Source: JAPLJU01 sp036725345 (GTDB lineage: Bacteria; Desulfobacterota; Syntrophia; Syntrophales; UBA2192). From it: 64,000 nucleotides of DNA. The DNA lies in the NCBI GenBank assembly GCA_036725345.1, contig DAIMEJ010000012.1, forward strand, positions 30,794 to 94,793, written 5' to 3'. The translations under genes and the position numbers were made by a program. The notes below the pieces were generated by a model that saw only the letters and a program-made list of their open reading frames with translations, ran no database searches and was not told the origin of the DNA. Positions 10,101 to 17,739 of the stretch are shown in pieces. Every line of letters begins with the position of its first letter. The stretch's first letter is position 1.

Positions 10101-11088
10101 CGAGACGAGCCTCACCGGTGAGAGATTCCAGGCCGTGCGGCTCCCGGAGATGGAGATGCTGGCCAGTCCTCGTCTTGCCTTTGAGGGTTCGCCGAAAAAA
10201 GTTCAGGTTCGCGGCAGTGTCACCATACCGGAGCTTCTCATAAGGGGGAGCGGCACGGAGGCCGTGGCCAGACCGAGCAAGGATGTCGTGAGGGTCGACG
10301 AGAGCCTCGAAAAAGACAGCGGCAAATCTTTTCCTCTCGATATGCAAGTCCGGGTCATCCTGGGGGACCGAGCCTTCGTCAAGGCCGCGGGATTGGATGC
10401 GCGCCTGGAAGGCGACGTGTTGCTTACGGCCGAGACTTTGGACGCGATCAAGGCGAAGGGGGAAATCCGTCTCAGAGACGGTACTTACAGCACTACCGGG
10501 GTCCGCCTGGTCATCACCCGCGGGCGTGTTGTATTTGACGGCGGGCCGGCGGATCAGCCCAAGCTCGATGTGCTGGCCCTGCGCACGATCGAGGAACGGC
10601 CCGACCAGGCAGGGCAGTCCCTGGGCCGGTTCAAGGAAGTGAAAGCGGGCATCATCATCACGGGAACTCCGCTTGCGCCCCTGGTAAGGCTCTATTCAGA
10701 GCCGTCCATGCCCGATGCCGATATATTGGGCTATATCGTGGTGGGTAAACCCACGAGCGGTGATGAGGCAACATCAGCGCTTCTCGCGTCGGCTGCCGAG
10801 GCTCTTCTCTCGGGCGGCGGCTCCGAATCCACTTTAAGCAAGCTCAGGAGCCAGTTTGGCCCTGACACGGTGGATATTAAATCCGACAAAACAGGGAGTA
10901 CAACCCAGTCGATTGTCACCGTGGGGAAATATCTGCAACCCAAGCTGTACGTGAGCTACGGCCGTTCCCTGTTCAACGAGGATTACTACATCACTCTGAG
11001 ATACACGCTCTCAAAAAGGTGGGAAGTGGAGAGCAAGGCAGGAGCACAGACGGGGGCAAACATCTATTACAGGATCGAATTTGACTGA
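7135..11088 (+). CDS. tamB: TamB-like translocation/assembly module protein (DUF490)
   Basis: Very long (1317 residues) periplasm-spanning partner of TamA, anchored by one N-terminal membrane helix (CSILSLALTAMAVIVWLF). The middle consists of many beta-strand-rich AsmA-like repeats. The last 350 residues form the DUF490/TamB domain, including IRLRDGTYSTTGVRL and the conserved closing part DADILGYIVVGKP, ending TLSKRWEVESKAG. TamB-type proteins are thought to move lipids or help insert barrel proteins between the two membranes. Start is a TTG that overlaps the tamA stop (TTGA), with GGGAG ahead of it, so translation is probably coupled. Confidence 0.94.
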   Translation: MKRRSIIGCSILSLALTAMAVIVWLFCTSAGTRLVLETLFRWMPVSVEAERITGRLADGLTLEGVRVKWESGEAQVANLRMSLEPLYLLAGSVSIDEMEMHRVSIVDNSPERGPPYDLEWPRAPLLLSAVRGRIGEFHVKDASYQKPGKLPVTLREGRGEVIWARGSNLTVRNLVLRLQDAQAEGSVQAGFLFPSLQASLSVALDKAVAKCNAFSLTADLASGQGPEQVSGPIHLSASSGTEVIARLEGEIGLTRKALLFRNLQFKDDEKRTMVNVDGQVDVSTAEIVTGAEFRVEIPEGLSALLPLALTGTLEIRGSPDHYTGDFTLKNEGETWRSAFLSGILSGNRESVRVTGMTGRFLEGTLKGELRGSWDKRVSVKASLQARNLNPALIAPELAGRINLNAEGAAHWPQSGSLEARVKCELLESRLRDRALTGVLDAQQHAGIIRLNRLFLKGAGFEMRAAGALEERLTWGVQISDLSALMPDNRGRASASGWVHRDRELLGGAMTLRGNDLFVSGMGVAAIAADAEMAKGEPRSIDGRANLKGFTYGPVKINNAQVKTTGQLEDHTIYVFIESPGARGEVALRGSYAKAVWKGTLETLKGSDALGSWGLESPVSLLVSAKKMSVSPARITSTSEEAFETSMDLSLNPARGALLAEWQRVNLARLSFFLPDWQIGGQTEGHLRADFRGKNRTTISSSMGLEGSLARGSSVINVKEASGKLEWNEGGLLWLSQADFTRGGRLVMRFTSPEPARPGLPGRGDFRFSAENVDAALIQPWFPQALSMTGIVSCTAEGKLLPGMHLDASGELKVSQGVFSLQEKKGVVTARAERAQLRWAWRGQTLSGDIDLLLTNHGFIKADFRFPIAAKLPLQIEEKGPVQLTARADMQERGLLSAIFPGLIQESRGHFLLNGSVDGMWKTPKVHGTMRIDQAGAYLPSTGVQLSDAEMEARFEDQVVYITSYGVRSGPGRIEGKGTLWIKDRGIDRFETSLTGERFQAVRLPEMEMLASPRLAFEGSPKKVQVRGSVTIPELLIRGSGTEAVARPSKDVVRVDESLEKDSGKSFPLDMQVRVILGDRAFVKAAGLDARLEGDVLLTAETLDAIKAKGEIRLRDGTYSTTGVRLVITRGRVVFDGGPADQPKLDVLALRTIEERPDQAGQSLGRFKEVKAGIIITGTPLAPLVRLYSEPSMPDADILGYIVVGKPTSGDEATSALLASAAEALLSGGGSESTLSKLRSQFGPDTVDIKSDKTGSTTQSIVTVGKYLQPKLYVSYGRSLFNEDYYITLRYTLSKRWEVESKAGAQTGANIYYRIEFD

Positions 11089-11236
11089 TAGTGCTATATC
11101 ATGAGAAAGAAATCCCTCCTATGCGTCCGGGTGCGATTTTCAACCTTGATCCGGGTTCCCAATCCAAGTGTTTCATAAAGCAAGACTTTTCGAACGGTAT
11201 CATCAGCCTCGAGAAACAGGCGCTTAAAATTTCATC

Positions 11237-11307
11237 TTCTTGATTTGATTACGTTTTCTCTCAGAACAGAGTGTTGAGGTAAAGTTCTTACAGCTTTGTG
11301 TCTGACG
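11237..11307. repeat. Intergenic repeat family member R3 (about 71 bp)
   Basis: Third clear copy. The hairpin arms are AGAGT and GTTCT, which still pair using two G-U pairs, while the loop GTTGAGGTAAA is unchanged. That pattern hints at a structured RNA rather than protein coding. It sits in the 430-bp gap between tamB and the orphan gene at 11519; bases 11089-11236 hold nothing I recognise. Confidence 0.7.
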
Positions 11308-11393
11308 AGAGCCACGACTGATCTTGATAGACATCTGTACGACTTTTGTTTTCCCTCTCTCTGAATCGTGCACACCCCCTTTCCGCCCCTATT

Positions 11394-11458
11394 GGACCAA
11401 GGTCCAGTGCGAGTAAGACCAAGGTCCAATTTCTTTCTGGCGCGATATGCTGTAAGAA
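11394..11458 (+). promoter_or_regulatory. Tandem-palindrome promoter, copy 1
   Basis: Palindrome 1 GGACCAAGGTCC at 11394-11405 and palindrome 2 AGACCAAGGTCC at 11416-11427, 22 bp apart. TTTCTT is at 11430-11435, then 17 bases ending TG, then TAAGAA at 11453-11458. It drives the orphan small protein at 11519 and possibly fabI. Confidence 0.75.
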
Positions 11459-11518
11459 ATTGTCATGTCAGATTTCATGTTGATGCGATCAAATGAAGCA
11501 TCAGGAAAAGGGAAGCAA

Positions 11519-11872
11519 ATGAAAAGTTATAAGGTCCAGGATATCGGTGATGTTGGGGCCGTTCTCTATGGGATCGTGGTAAAATATGACAAGACCGGAT
11601 TTGCCGAGGCCCGGATGGTTCCAACAGATCAGAAGGCTGCCCGTCACATTGTCGATGGCTTCTTGAATTATGTGAGAGGAAGGCATGAACAGAGCCATGT
11701 TCCATTTAACCGTTTAAGCCTTGTCTATGAAAGAGCCACGGGCGATCAGATCGGCTCATTCATTCTTGGCATGGGGAAGCCAATGGCAAAGCCTAAAAAG
11801 CCATCGTCCCGGAAGGCGGCAACGACCTATAAAAGACGCACCTCAACCAAAGCCGTGAAGAAAGCCCGGTAA
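11519..11872 (+). CDS. Orphan small protein, MKSYKV family, paralogue 1
   Basis: A 117-residue protein of no family I recognise. Two close paralogues occur at 48294 and 53031. Conserved blocks are MKSYKV, DVGAVLYGIVV, YDKTGFAEAR, AARHIVDGFLNYVRGRHE, FNRLSLV and GSFILGMGKP. There is no signal peptide or membrane segment, so it is probably cytosolic. This copy has a longer lysine/arginine-rich tail (after residue 90) that could bind nucleic acid or membrane. The ATG at 11519 matches the conserved start of the paralogues and has GGGAAG ahead of it; an upstream ATG at 11465 would fall near the predicted transcription start. All three copies follow the tandem-palindrome promoter. fabI begins 99 bp downstream. 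Confidence 0.85.
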   Translation: MKSYKVQDIGDVGAVLYGIVVKYDKTGFAEARMVPTDQKAARHIVDGFLNYVRGRHEQSHVPFNRLSLVYERATGDQIGSFILGMGKPMAKPKKPSSRKAATTYKRRTSTKAVKKAR

Positions 11873-11971
11873 GTGACCGTCAAAAAATAACCCTTTCCTT
11901 TTCAACCGCTCCTTCTGCCGGGGTGTACGATCTAGAAATTTGAAGATACTTTCTGAGGATAGAGGTATACC

Positions 11972-12748
11972 ATGTTGGAGAATTGCCAGTATCTTGTCGG
12001 CAAAAAGGGCCTGATTGTCGGGATCGCAAACGAAGAGAGCATCGCCTACGGTTGTGCCGAGCGATTCAAGGCCCTCGGGGCCGCTCAGGCCATCACCTAC
12101 CAGACCGAAAAAGCAAGACCCTTTGTTGAGCCCCTTGCAAAAGCACTGGCTGCCGAGATTTTCATGCCCCTCGATGTCCAGAAGCCAGATCAGATGGAGG
12201 CCCTCTTTCAGGCCATCCGCGACAAATGGGGACGGCTGGACTTTCTCGTCCATTCCATCGCCTACATGCCGAAGGAAGACCTGCAGGGCCGCGTCGTGGA
12301 CTGCTCTCTGGAGGGGTTTCTCATGGCCATGGACATCTCCTGCTACTCCTTCATCAGGATGGCGAGGCTCGTCGAGCCGCTAATGAGCTCCGGCGGGTGC
12401 CTGCTTGCTATGAGCTACTATGGCGCAAACCAGGTGGTGAAAAATTACAACGCCATGGGCCCCGTCAAGGCCGCACTTGAAAGCTGCGTACGCTACCTTG
12501 CTGCCGAACTGGGGCCGAAAAGGGTCCGTGTCCATGCCCTCTCGCCGGGTCCCCTGAAAACGAGGGCCGCCTCGGGAATCGGAAAGTTCGATGAATTGCT
12601 GGAGCTGGCCGAAAGGAAATCTCCTCAGCACCGCCTCGTGACCACGGATGACGTGGGCGCCATCGCGGGCTTCCTCGTCAGCGATCACGCCGACGCCCTG
12701 ACGGGGAACGTAACCTTCGTCGATGCGGGCTACCATATCATCGACTAG
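11972..12748 (+). CDS. fabI: Enoyl-[acyl-carrier-protein] reductase (FabI-type SDR)
   Basis: Catalyses the last reduction of each fatty-acid elongation cycle, NAD(P)H-dependent reduction of enoyl-ACP. At 258 residues it is the usual length. The N-terminal cofactor segment GLIVGIANEESIAYG is the atypical FabI glycine motif. The catalytic pattern is present: SYYGA followed by NYNAMGPVKAALES gives Tyr-x6-Lys. The loop SPGPLKTRAASGI and the end TGNVTFVDAGYHI also fit FabI. A ribosome site AGAGG lies before the ATG. It follows orphan paralogue 1 by 99 bp and may share its tandem-palindrome promoter, which would put a lipid-synthesis step under that control. This is inference; no separate promoter was identified. 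Confidence 0.93.
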   Translation: MLENCQYLVGKKGLIVGIANEESIAYGCAERFKALGAAQAITYQTEKARPFVEPLAKALAAEIFMPLDVQKPDQMEALFQAIRDKWGRLDFLVHSIAYMPKEDLQGRVVDCSLEGFLMAMDISCYSFIRMARLVEPLMSSGGCLLAMSYYGANQVVKNYNAMGPVKAALESCVRYLAAELGPKRVRVHALSPGPLKTRAASGIGKFDELLELAERKSPQHRLVTTDDVGAIAGFLVSDHADALTGNVTFVDAGYHIID

Positions 12749-12820
12749 CGTAGACGGTCGACATCGTCCTTGCTCGTCAAGGTGTGCTTTTCGACGCTGC
12801 AATGGTTAGAGATTCCAGAT

Positions 12821-13091
12821 AGAAAGTATGAATGATTACGGGATGTGTTAATCGGCTGAGGCGGAAAAAACGGGCAGGACGCCCTGCTCTTTCAAGCCCC
12901 TCAGGGTCAGAAGGGCCTCGCCCCTGGATATGAAACCGGAGGCCCTCAGGCGATACCAGAGAACGTTGCTAGAAGCAATCCGCAGTGTCGTCTCTACGGC
13001 CTTTCCCTGCAGCAGCGGATTTTTTCTCAGGTTCTTCATGGACCGCTGATCGCCGAAAGTGCCCAGGTGGATGGAGTATCTGCCGTCGGCC
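12821..13091 (-). pseudogene. Duplicated 3' fragment of the ExeA/SPOR gene
   Basis: These 271 bp repeat 15489-15759 with one mismatch visible (G at 13082 versus T at 15750). They encode only the last part of the SPOR domain of the protein at 15516-17069, including its stop codon. The open frame from 13039 to 12848 has no sign of its own ribosome site. Similarity stops abruptly on both sides and no terminal repeats are seen. The rest of the gap (12749-12820 and 13092-13287) shows no gene. Confidence 0.85.
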
Positions 13092-13287
13092 CTTTTTGAA
13101 AGGTCGACTCATTGACCGGATATGTCGATTCACCCCGTCATTGGGGATTCACGATCGCAAGGGTGACCGATAAGATTTGAAAATCAACATGACAGGAAGC
13201 AGTCTTCGTTGCAGGGGAGACCATGATTTTGCCGAATCACGGGTCTCATAATTTGAGGCCCCCAGATGACAACCCTGATTCCGTGGG

Positions 13288-13977
13288 TTAAACACCCATA
13301 AGGGCCGGGAGTTCCGCCAGGGATTTGATTTCCACATCCGGCTGCGACGGTAAACGCTCCCTGCGCTGTCCGAACCGGTTGACCCAGGCAACACGCAAGC
13401 CCGCATTGGCGGCACCAACGGCGTCCCAGGCGTTTGCAGAGAGGAAAACGATCTGCTTTGCCTGAAGATTCAGGCGGTCGGTGGCGAGCCTGTAGACTCG
13501 CGGGTCGGGCTTGTAAATGCCGACCTCTTCGACCGAGAGAATCCGGTCGATCAGATCCGTGAGGCCGCTGCTTTTCACAGCCGTTGCCAGCATGGTTGGC
13601 GTTCCGTTGGAGAGGATAACGAGTTCCAGGCCGCCTGACTTGAGCGTTTTCAGACTCCCCTTGACATCGGGGTAACAGTCCAGTTCGAGGTAGGTGTTGA
13701 TGATGTCGTTCCGCAGGTTCTGGTCCGTGACGGCGAAGGCATCGAGGGCATAATCCAGGGCGTCCTGTGTGACCTGCCAGAAATCCGCGTGTTTTCCCAT
13801 CAGGCTCCGGAGCCAGGTGTATTCAAGCTGTTTGTTCCGCCAGAGGGCGGACACCTGGTCCGCGACATTGCCGAGGCGTTCGCGATGCCGACCGGCGGCG
13901 GAATTGAAATCAAACAATGTCCCGTAGGCGTCGAATACGCAGGCCCTGATGTTCCGGGACAAAGGGTTTTGTGACAT
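13288..13977 (-). CDS. Haloacid dehalogenase, type II (HAD superfamily)
   Basis: Predicted (S)-2-haloacid dehalogenase, 229 residues, cytosolic. HAD motif I is VFDAYGTLFD with the nucleophile Asp. Motif II is ILSNGTP, motif III is YKPDPRVY and the type-II-specific motif IV is FLSANAWDAVGA. It would hydrolyse 2-haloalkanoic acids such as chloroacetate to hydroxyacids. Related HAD enzymes with other substrates cannot be excluded. AAGGAGG lies before the ATG at 13977. It is the last gene of a minus-strand operon with a nitroreductase (61 bp upstream) and a CGNR regulator, a set that would suit handling of xenobiotic or reactive substrates. Confidence 0.88.
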   Translation of the reverse strand: MSQNPLSRNIRACVFDAYGTLFDFNSAAGRHRERLGNVADQVSALWRNKQLEYTWLRSLMGKHADFWQVTQDALDYALDAFAVTDQNLRNDIINTYLELDCYPDVKGSLKTLKSGGLELVILSNGTPTMLATAVKSSGLTDLIDRILSVEEVGIYKPDPRVYRLATDRLNLQAKQIVFLSANAWDAVGAANAGLRVAWVNRFGQRRERLPSQPDVEIKSLAELPALMGV

Positions 13978-14038
13978 AATAATCCTCCTTCACTTCGCAG
14001 GGTGTTTAATTGATCCCGTCAACGATCTAAAAGCGTCA

Positions 14039-14608
14039 CTAAAAACCGATCCATTGCACTCTATCCTCACGTCGGGGAGGCGCCTTGGGAGATTCATCGG
14101 GGTATCCGACGGGAATCAGGCACACGAGTTTTCTCCCCTCGACACCCATGAAGGCATTGATTGCTTTCTCTTTAAAGAACACGGCGGCATCCGCCCAGAC
14201 GGCGCCGAGACCGGCTTCGTGGACTGCAAGAAGCAGGTTTTGGACGGCCAGCGAAACGCTGTAAGGGTCTTCCTTGCCATTCGGGAATTTTCCGCCGTAC
14301 GCCAGGATCACGACAGGGGCGCCTCCCAATGTTTCAAGAAACAACTTCCCGGCCTCGATGACCTTCGGCTTGTCTTTAAAGTATTTTTCCAATGTCGGTT
14401 TGAAATCCTCGAAAGCGCTGCCGGTTATCTTCAGGAGTGCCTCTTTCTTGGCCCCCTGCAGGACGACAAACCGCCAATCCTGCATGTTCATTGCCGATGG
14501 CGCCCATTGAGCCAGTTCGAGGACCTTTTCGAGGGTCTCTTTTGGAACAGGATCGTTCTTGAATCTTCTTATGCTGCGCCTTCCCCTGATGGCTTCTGAC
14601 ATTTCCAT
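14039..14608 (-). CDS. Nitroreductase family protein
   Basis: FMN-dependent oxidoreductase of the nitroreductase family, 189 residues. The N-terminal FMN-binding RRSIRRFKNDPVPKE is followed by WAPSAMNMQDWRFVV, and the C-terminal half carries AVQNLLLAVHEAGLGAVW, the standard family segment. AAGGAGG precedes the ATG at 14608. The upstream CGNR regulator ends only 11 bp before it, so the ribosome site is effectively within the intergenic gap, and the two are surely co-transcribed. Substrate is unknown. It differs from the second nitroreductase at 37860, which is longer (223 residues). Confidence 0.9.
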   Translation of the reverse strand: MEMSEAIRGRRSIRRFKNDPVPKETLEKVLELAQWAPSAMNMQDWRFVVLQGAKKEALLKITGSAFEDFKPTLEKYFKDKPKVIEAGKLFLETLGGAPVVILAYGGKFPNGKEDPYSVSLAVQNLLLAVHEAGLGAVWADAAVFFKEKAINAFMGVEGRKLVCLIPVGYPDESPKAPPRREDRVQWIGF

Positions 14609-14619
14609 TGGTATCCTCC

Positions 14620-15210
14620 TTATATATGGTTTGTGTTTCTATGGCGTTGACGATGCATCGCAACCTTTGTTCGATTGCCGCAGAGCGACATCGCGCACCA
14701 CCGTCGGCGATGTGCAGGAGAGACATCCAAAAAAAGCATCCGGCAGCTTCCATTGGCGCACATCTTCAGACGCTGCTTCGTCTGGTCCCCCAAGAGCGTA
14801 ATTGCATCACGAGCGATGGCAGCCAGGCAGGCTTTTAAAGGATCCATCGTCGCCCACAAAATACGATGCGATCTCCTATCCAGTTGCGGGACTGCAACAG
14901 TAAATCGCGCCGCTCTGTTTATGCGGTAAGCATCATCATGCCGCGGTGTCTGATTCGAAATGAGGGAAAGTATCATGTCGTGTATGGATTCCCGCAGAAG
15001 AAGGGCTTCTTTGAGATCTTCTTGCGAAAGATCTATGGGATCCGTCACAAGACCTGAAAGTCGAAGCCAGCCGGACAGCGCTCCGGGTGTCGCCAGGAGG
15101 TCTCGCGGATGCGATCCGCGATGCCTGACTGTAGCCACGTAGTTGAGTGAGAGGCTGCCGGTATCAAACCTGAAACGATTGTAGCGTTGATCAGTTTTCT
15201 TTAGTACCAT
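14620..15210 (-). CDS. CGNR zinc-finger (ABATE-type) regulator
   Basis: A 196-residue putative transcription factor. The N-terminal two thirds look like the ABATE stress-linked domain (LNYVATVRHRG, then LREAIHD-like LLRESIHDMIL). The C-terminus is the CGNR zinc-finger: CANGSCRMLFLDVS, then RRRWCAMSLCGNRTKVA, with four cysteines and the signature CGNR. I placed the start at the ATG at 15210, where similarity to the family should begin; the open frame extends to 15465 but would include the dyad. A TGTAACC dyad abuts this start and suggests autoregulation. First gene of the operon with nitroreductase and dehalogenase. Confidence 0.85.
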   Translation of the reverse strand: MVLKKTDQRYNRFRFDTGSLSLNYVATVRHRGSHPRDLLATPGALSGWLRLSGLVTDPIDLSQEDLKEALLLRESIHDMILSLISNQTPRHDDAYRINRAARFTVAVPQLDRRSHRILWATMDPLKACLAAIARDAITLLGDQTKQRLKMCANGSCRMLFLDVSPAHRRRWCAMSLCGNRTKVAMHRQRHRNTNHI

Positions 15211-15212
15211 AG

Positions 15213-15234
15213 TGTAACCATATATCAGGTTACA
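15213..15234. promoter_or_regulatory. Operator-like dyad at the CGNR gene start
   Basis: Perfect 7-bp arms TGTAACC and GGTTACA with an 8-base spacer, ending 3 bp from the ATG of the CGNR gene. Position and symmetry fit an autoregulatory operator. The link to the CGNR protein is inference. Confidence 0.6.
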
Positions 15235-15326
15235 TAAAATTGTCAATAAACTTCTATTACTATTGGTATTTTTCGATGAGCGGTATAAAGGGAGTTTAAC
15301 CAATAGCGATGTTAATCGTATTATAT

Positions 15327-15400
15327 TGATTTTATTTTGTTTTATATCAACATAGATGATTGAGGCAAAGCTCTGGCAACCGTAGGTGCCGGGGAGCAAG
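15327..15400. repeat. Possible diverged member R4 of the intergenic repeat family
   Basis: TTGAT, a T-rich stretch and then GATTGAGGCAAAGCTCT at the positions expected from R1-R3, followed by a different 3' part able to form its own hairpin (GCTCTGGCA / TGCCGGGGAGC). The hairpin of the other members is only partly kept. Membership is uncertain. Confidence 0.35.
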
Positions 15401-15488
15401 ATGAAACCTGTCGGGTGGTCAATTCCCGGCTGAGGGTACATCCGCAAAGTGTAAAGTGAAGTCAACGTCGGGATTGTGGTTGACCGGC

Positions 15489-15759
15489 AGAAAGTATGAA
15501 TGATTACGGGATGTGTTAATCGGCTGAGGCGGAAAAAACGGGCAGGACGCCCTGCTCTTTCAAGCCCCTCAGGGTCAGAAGGGCCTCGCCCCTGGATATG
15601 AAACCGGAGGCCCTCAGGCGATACCAGAGAACGTTGCTAGAAGCAATCCGCAGTGTCGTCTCTACGGCCTTTCCCTGCAGCAGCGGATTTTTTCTCAGGT
15701 TCTTCATGGACCGCTGATCGCCGAAAGTGCCCAGGTGGATGGAGTATCTTCCGTCGGCC
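15489..15759. repeat. Parent copy of the 271-bp direct repeat
   Basis: Covers the stop codon, a short downstream flank and the last 80 or so codons of the ExeA-like gene. The other copy is at 12821-13091, same orientation, 2668 bp away. Confidence 0.85.
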
Positions 15760-17069
15760 TCAAGGCGGAGAAGCGTTTCTTCCGTGAGCGCGGGGATCTT
15801 TATCTGCTGCTCTACAAAAATCTGGTTCACATCTGTAATCTCCGGGTTGTTCTCGAGGAGGATGTCCAGGACCGTCGGGTTTGCGAGGCCGTAATACTGC
15901 TGTGCCACGAGTGACAGTGTCCAGCCCTTTTGAACGGTGATGACTTTCTCCGGTGCGGCTGCTGTCAGCGGCTCCTTATGCTGTTCCTTCGGCTGAGCCG
16001 GGATGGCCTTTTCGACGACGGCTGTCGGGGTTGGAGGTGCGATCCCCCGGTCCTGCTTCAAAACCGCAAGCGTCGCTATTCCCAGAACGCCTGCGAGCAC
16101 AATGCCCAGGGCTGTATATAGAAAAGCGGGCCTGCGATAGCGGGGATCAACCTTCGGTCCGGGAGCGCTTTCGTGAACGGTTGTTTCTTTCGCCATCGCT
16201 CTATCGATGACACGGCGGTAAGCGTCGATAAGAACCTGCACGCGATGGAAAGCGATGCCTTTCGGCCTCAAATAACTCATTTCATAGATTGTTTCTTTTG
16301 CGATCGTCCCGTCGACAACCCTCCGGGAGGCGTTATATGTGTTCACCAGGGCGCGGTCGCAAAGGAGGTTGATGACCCGGGGGACCCCCTGTGAAAATTT
16401 CCAGATCAGGCGGACGGCGTCCGGCTCAAAAATTGTGAAACCGCTGCTTCCTGCGACCTTCAGACGATGCTCGATATACTCCTGGCATTCCTTCTCGTTG
16501 AGCGTGTCGATGCGGTAGCGGGTCGTGACGTTGCCCTTGAAGGACTGCAACTCGATGGCGTCCAGTTTGGGTTCAAGATCCAACTGACCGATCAGGAGTA
16601 TCTGGATCAGTTTGGAGGAGGGGGATTCCCGGATGAAGAGCCGGAAAAGTTTCTCGATGACGTCGACTTTCAAATTCTGTCCCTCGTCGATCACAATCGC
16701 AACCGTCTCGTCCCGGGCCAGCCGCTCCCGCATGTAGAGCTGAAACTGGATGATGAGAGCCGTCAGATTCTCCCCCGCCTTCACGCCCAGTTCCAGCAGG
16801 ATGTTACGGAGGAGATCCTCGAAGCCGACGGTCGTGTGAAATACGAAGGCCATTTTTATTTTTTCGCTGAGGTCTCTCAGGAGGGCATGGATAAGGGTTG
16901 TTTTCCCCGTACCGACATCGCCTGATACGACCGTAATCCCCTTCCTGTCCCTGATCCCGGCCATCATGGAGAACATGGCGCCCGCGTGGGTGGGCGTCAT
17001 GTAGAGGAATCGGGGATCGGGGTTTATCGTGAAGGGCTCTTCTGAAAAACCGTAATATTCCTTGTACAT
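15516..17069 (-). CDS. ExeA-like AAA ATPase with membrane helix, LysM-like and SPOR domains
   Basis: A 517-residue inner-membrane protein. It opens with MYKEYYGFSEEPFTINPDP, the typical ExeA/GspA start. The AAA domain has Walker A SGDVGTGKTTL (about 43-53) and Walker B AIVIDEGQNL, and the ATPase part runs to about residue 260. A single membrane helix (FLYTALGIVLAGVLGIATLAVL) then leads to the periplasm, where a LysM-like stretch (VITVQKGWTLSLVAQQYYG) and a C-terminal SPOR domain would bind peptidoglycan. ExeA-type ATPases remodel peptidoglycan for secretin assembly; no secretin genes are near. The ATG at 17069 was preferred to 17096, which lacks a ribosome site. The 3' end is duplicated at 12821. 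Confidence 0.92.
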   Translation of the reverse strand: MYKEYYGFSEEPFTINPDPRFLYMTPTHAGAMFSMMAGIRDRKGITVVSGDVGTGKTTLIHALLRDLSEKIKMAFVFHTTVGFEDLLRNILLELGVKAGENLTALIIQFQLYMRERLARDETVAIVIDEGQNLKVDVIEKLFRLFIRESPSSKLIQILLIGQLDLEPKLDAIELQSFKGNVTTRYRIDTLNEKECQEYIEHRLKVAGSSGFTIFEPDAVRLIWKFSQGVPRVINLLCDRALVNTYNASRRVVDGTIAKETIYEMSYLRPKGIAFHRVQVLIDAYRRVIDRAMAKETTVHESAPGPKVDPRYRRPAFLYTALGIVLAGVLGIATLAVLKQDRGIAPPTPTAVVEKAIPAQPKEQHKEPLTAAAPEKVITVQKGWTLSLVAQQYYGLANPTVLDILLENNPEITDVNQIFVEQQIKIPALTEETLLRLEADGRYSIHLGTFGDQRSMKNLRKNPLLQGKAVETTLRIASSNVLWYRLRASGFISRGEALLTLRGLKEQGVLPVFSASAD

Positions 17070-17387
17070 GGGGAAATACCTGCCACAAATTTGCATTTAG
17101 ATGATATTGTTCAGAATCACTTCTTGATTATATAAGACTTTTGGACCCGGGACAATGCCGGGATTTTGGCCGCGCGACCCCTTGCATTTTCCTGCCGGGC
17201 ATGTATAATTATTACAGAAGAGTGAATGCCCGCCTGCCCTTGTGGTTCATCTCCGAATGAAAATCTGCGGTCCGCGCATCTTCTTTCGGTAATTTCCAGC
17301 TCGTTTTATTCCTCAGACAGTCGCTGGCTCATTGTCGGTTTATCCGGGCGGGCAAAATTGCCGCAACGGGCTAGAGGAGGTGTCGCC
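17070..17387. other. Intergenic region without recognised features
   Basis: Divergent spacer between the ExeA-like gene and the zinc-ribbon gene. It must hold the promoters of both; no convincing operator, RNA or gene was seen. Confidence 0.4.
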
Positions 17388-17549
17388 ATGAAATTGAAAT
17401 GCGTCGAATGCGGACGGTTCACGCTTAAGCTCAACGTCGACAACAAATGCGTTGAGTGCGCCAGGAAGGACGAAAAGGAATACGAATACGAATACATGAA
17501 GCGCTACGTCGTGAAACTCGACTTCCTCAACGAGAATTACACTCGGTAA
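17388..17549 (+). CDS. Small two-CxxC zinc-ribbon-like protein
   Basis: A 53-residue protein preceded by an excellent ribosome site (AGAGGAGGT, 7 bases before the ATG). Two cysteine pairs, KCVECGRF near the start and KCVECARK at 22-29, would hold one zinc ion as a ribbon. A charged KEYEYEYMKRY tail follows. I do not recognise the family. It ends in front of a strong terminator and is transcribed alone. Confidence 0.7.
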   Translation: MKLKCVECGRFTLKLNVDNKCVECARKDEKEYEYEYMKRYVVKLDFLNENYTR

Positions 17550-17673
17550 GCTTCGGTAAACCGGTCCTGCCGCTATTCGTATATTTGTTTTTTGCACAGT
17601 ATGCGGCCTTCTCAAAGGCTTAAAGGGAAATTGTTGGGCCATATCCCCTAAAACGACATAGGCGTCCCGAGGC

Positions 17674-17726
17674 GCCGGATAAATAAAGGGGTTAACCCTT
17701 TCGGTTAGCCCCTTTATTTATCCGGC
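17674..17726. terminator. Strong bidirectional terminator
   Basis: 24-bp arms starting GCCGGATAAATAAAGGGG and ending CCCCTTTATTTATCCGGC around a 5-nt loop (CTTTC), with only one T-G mismatch. It separates the convergent genes at 17388 (+) and 17740 (-). The A/T-rich lower stem supplies the U-run in either direction. Confidence 0.85.
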
Positions 17727-17739
17727 ACATTTGTCAAAA

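Noticed and set aside
11102..11240. Short frame starting MRPGAIFNLDPG after tamB
   Set aside because: About 40 codons, no clear ribosome site, no motif; likely chance.
15360..15440. R4 region as a cyclic-di-GMP (GEMM) riboswitch because of GCAAAGC and GCCGGG motifs
   Set aside because: Order and spacing of conserved bases do not fit the GEMM fold, and orientation relative to the genes is wrong.
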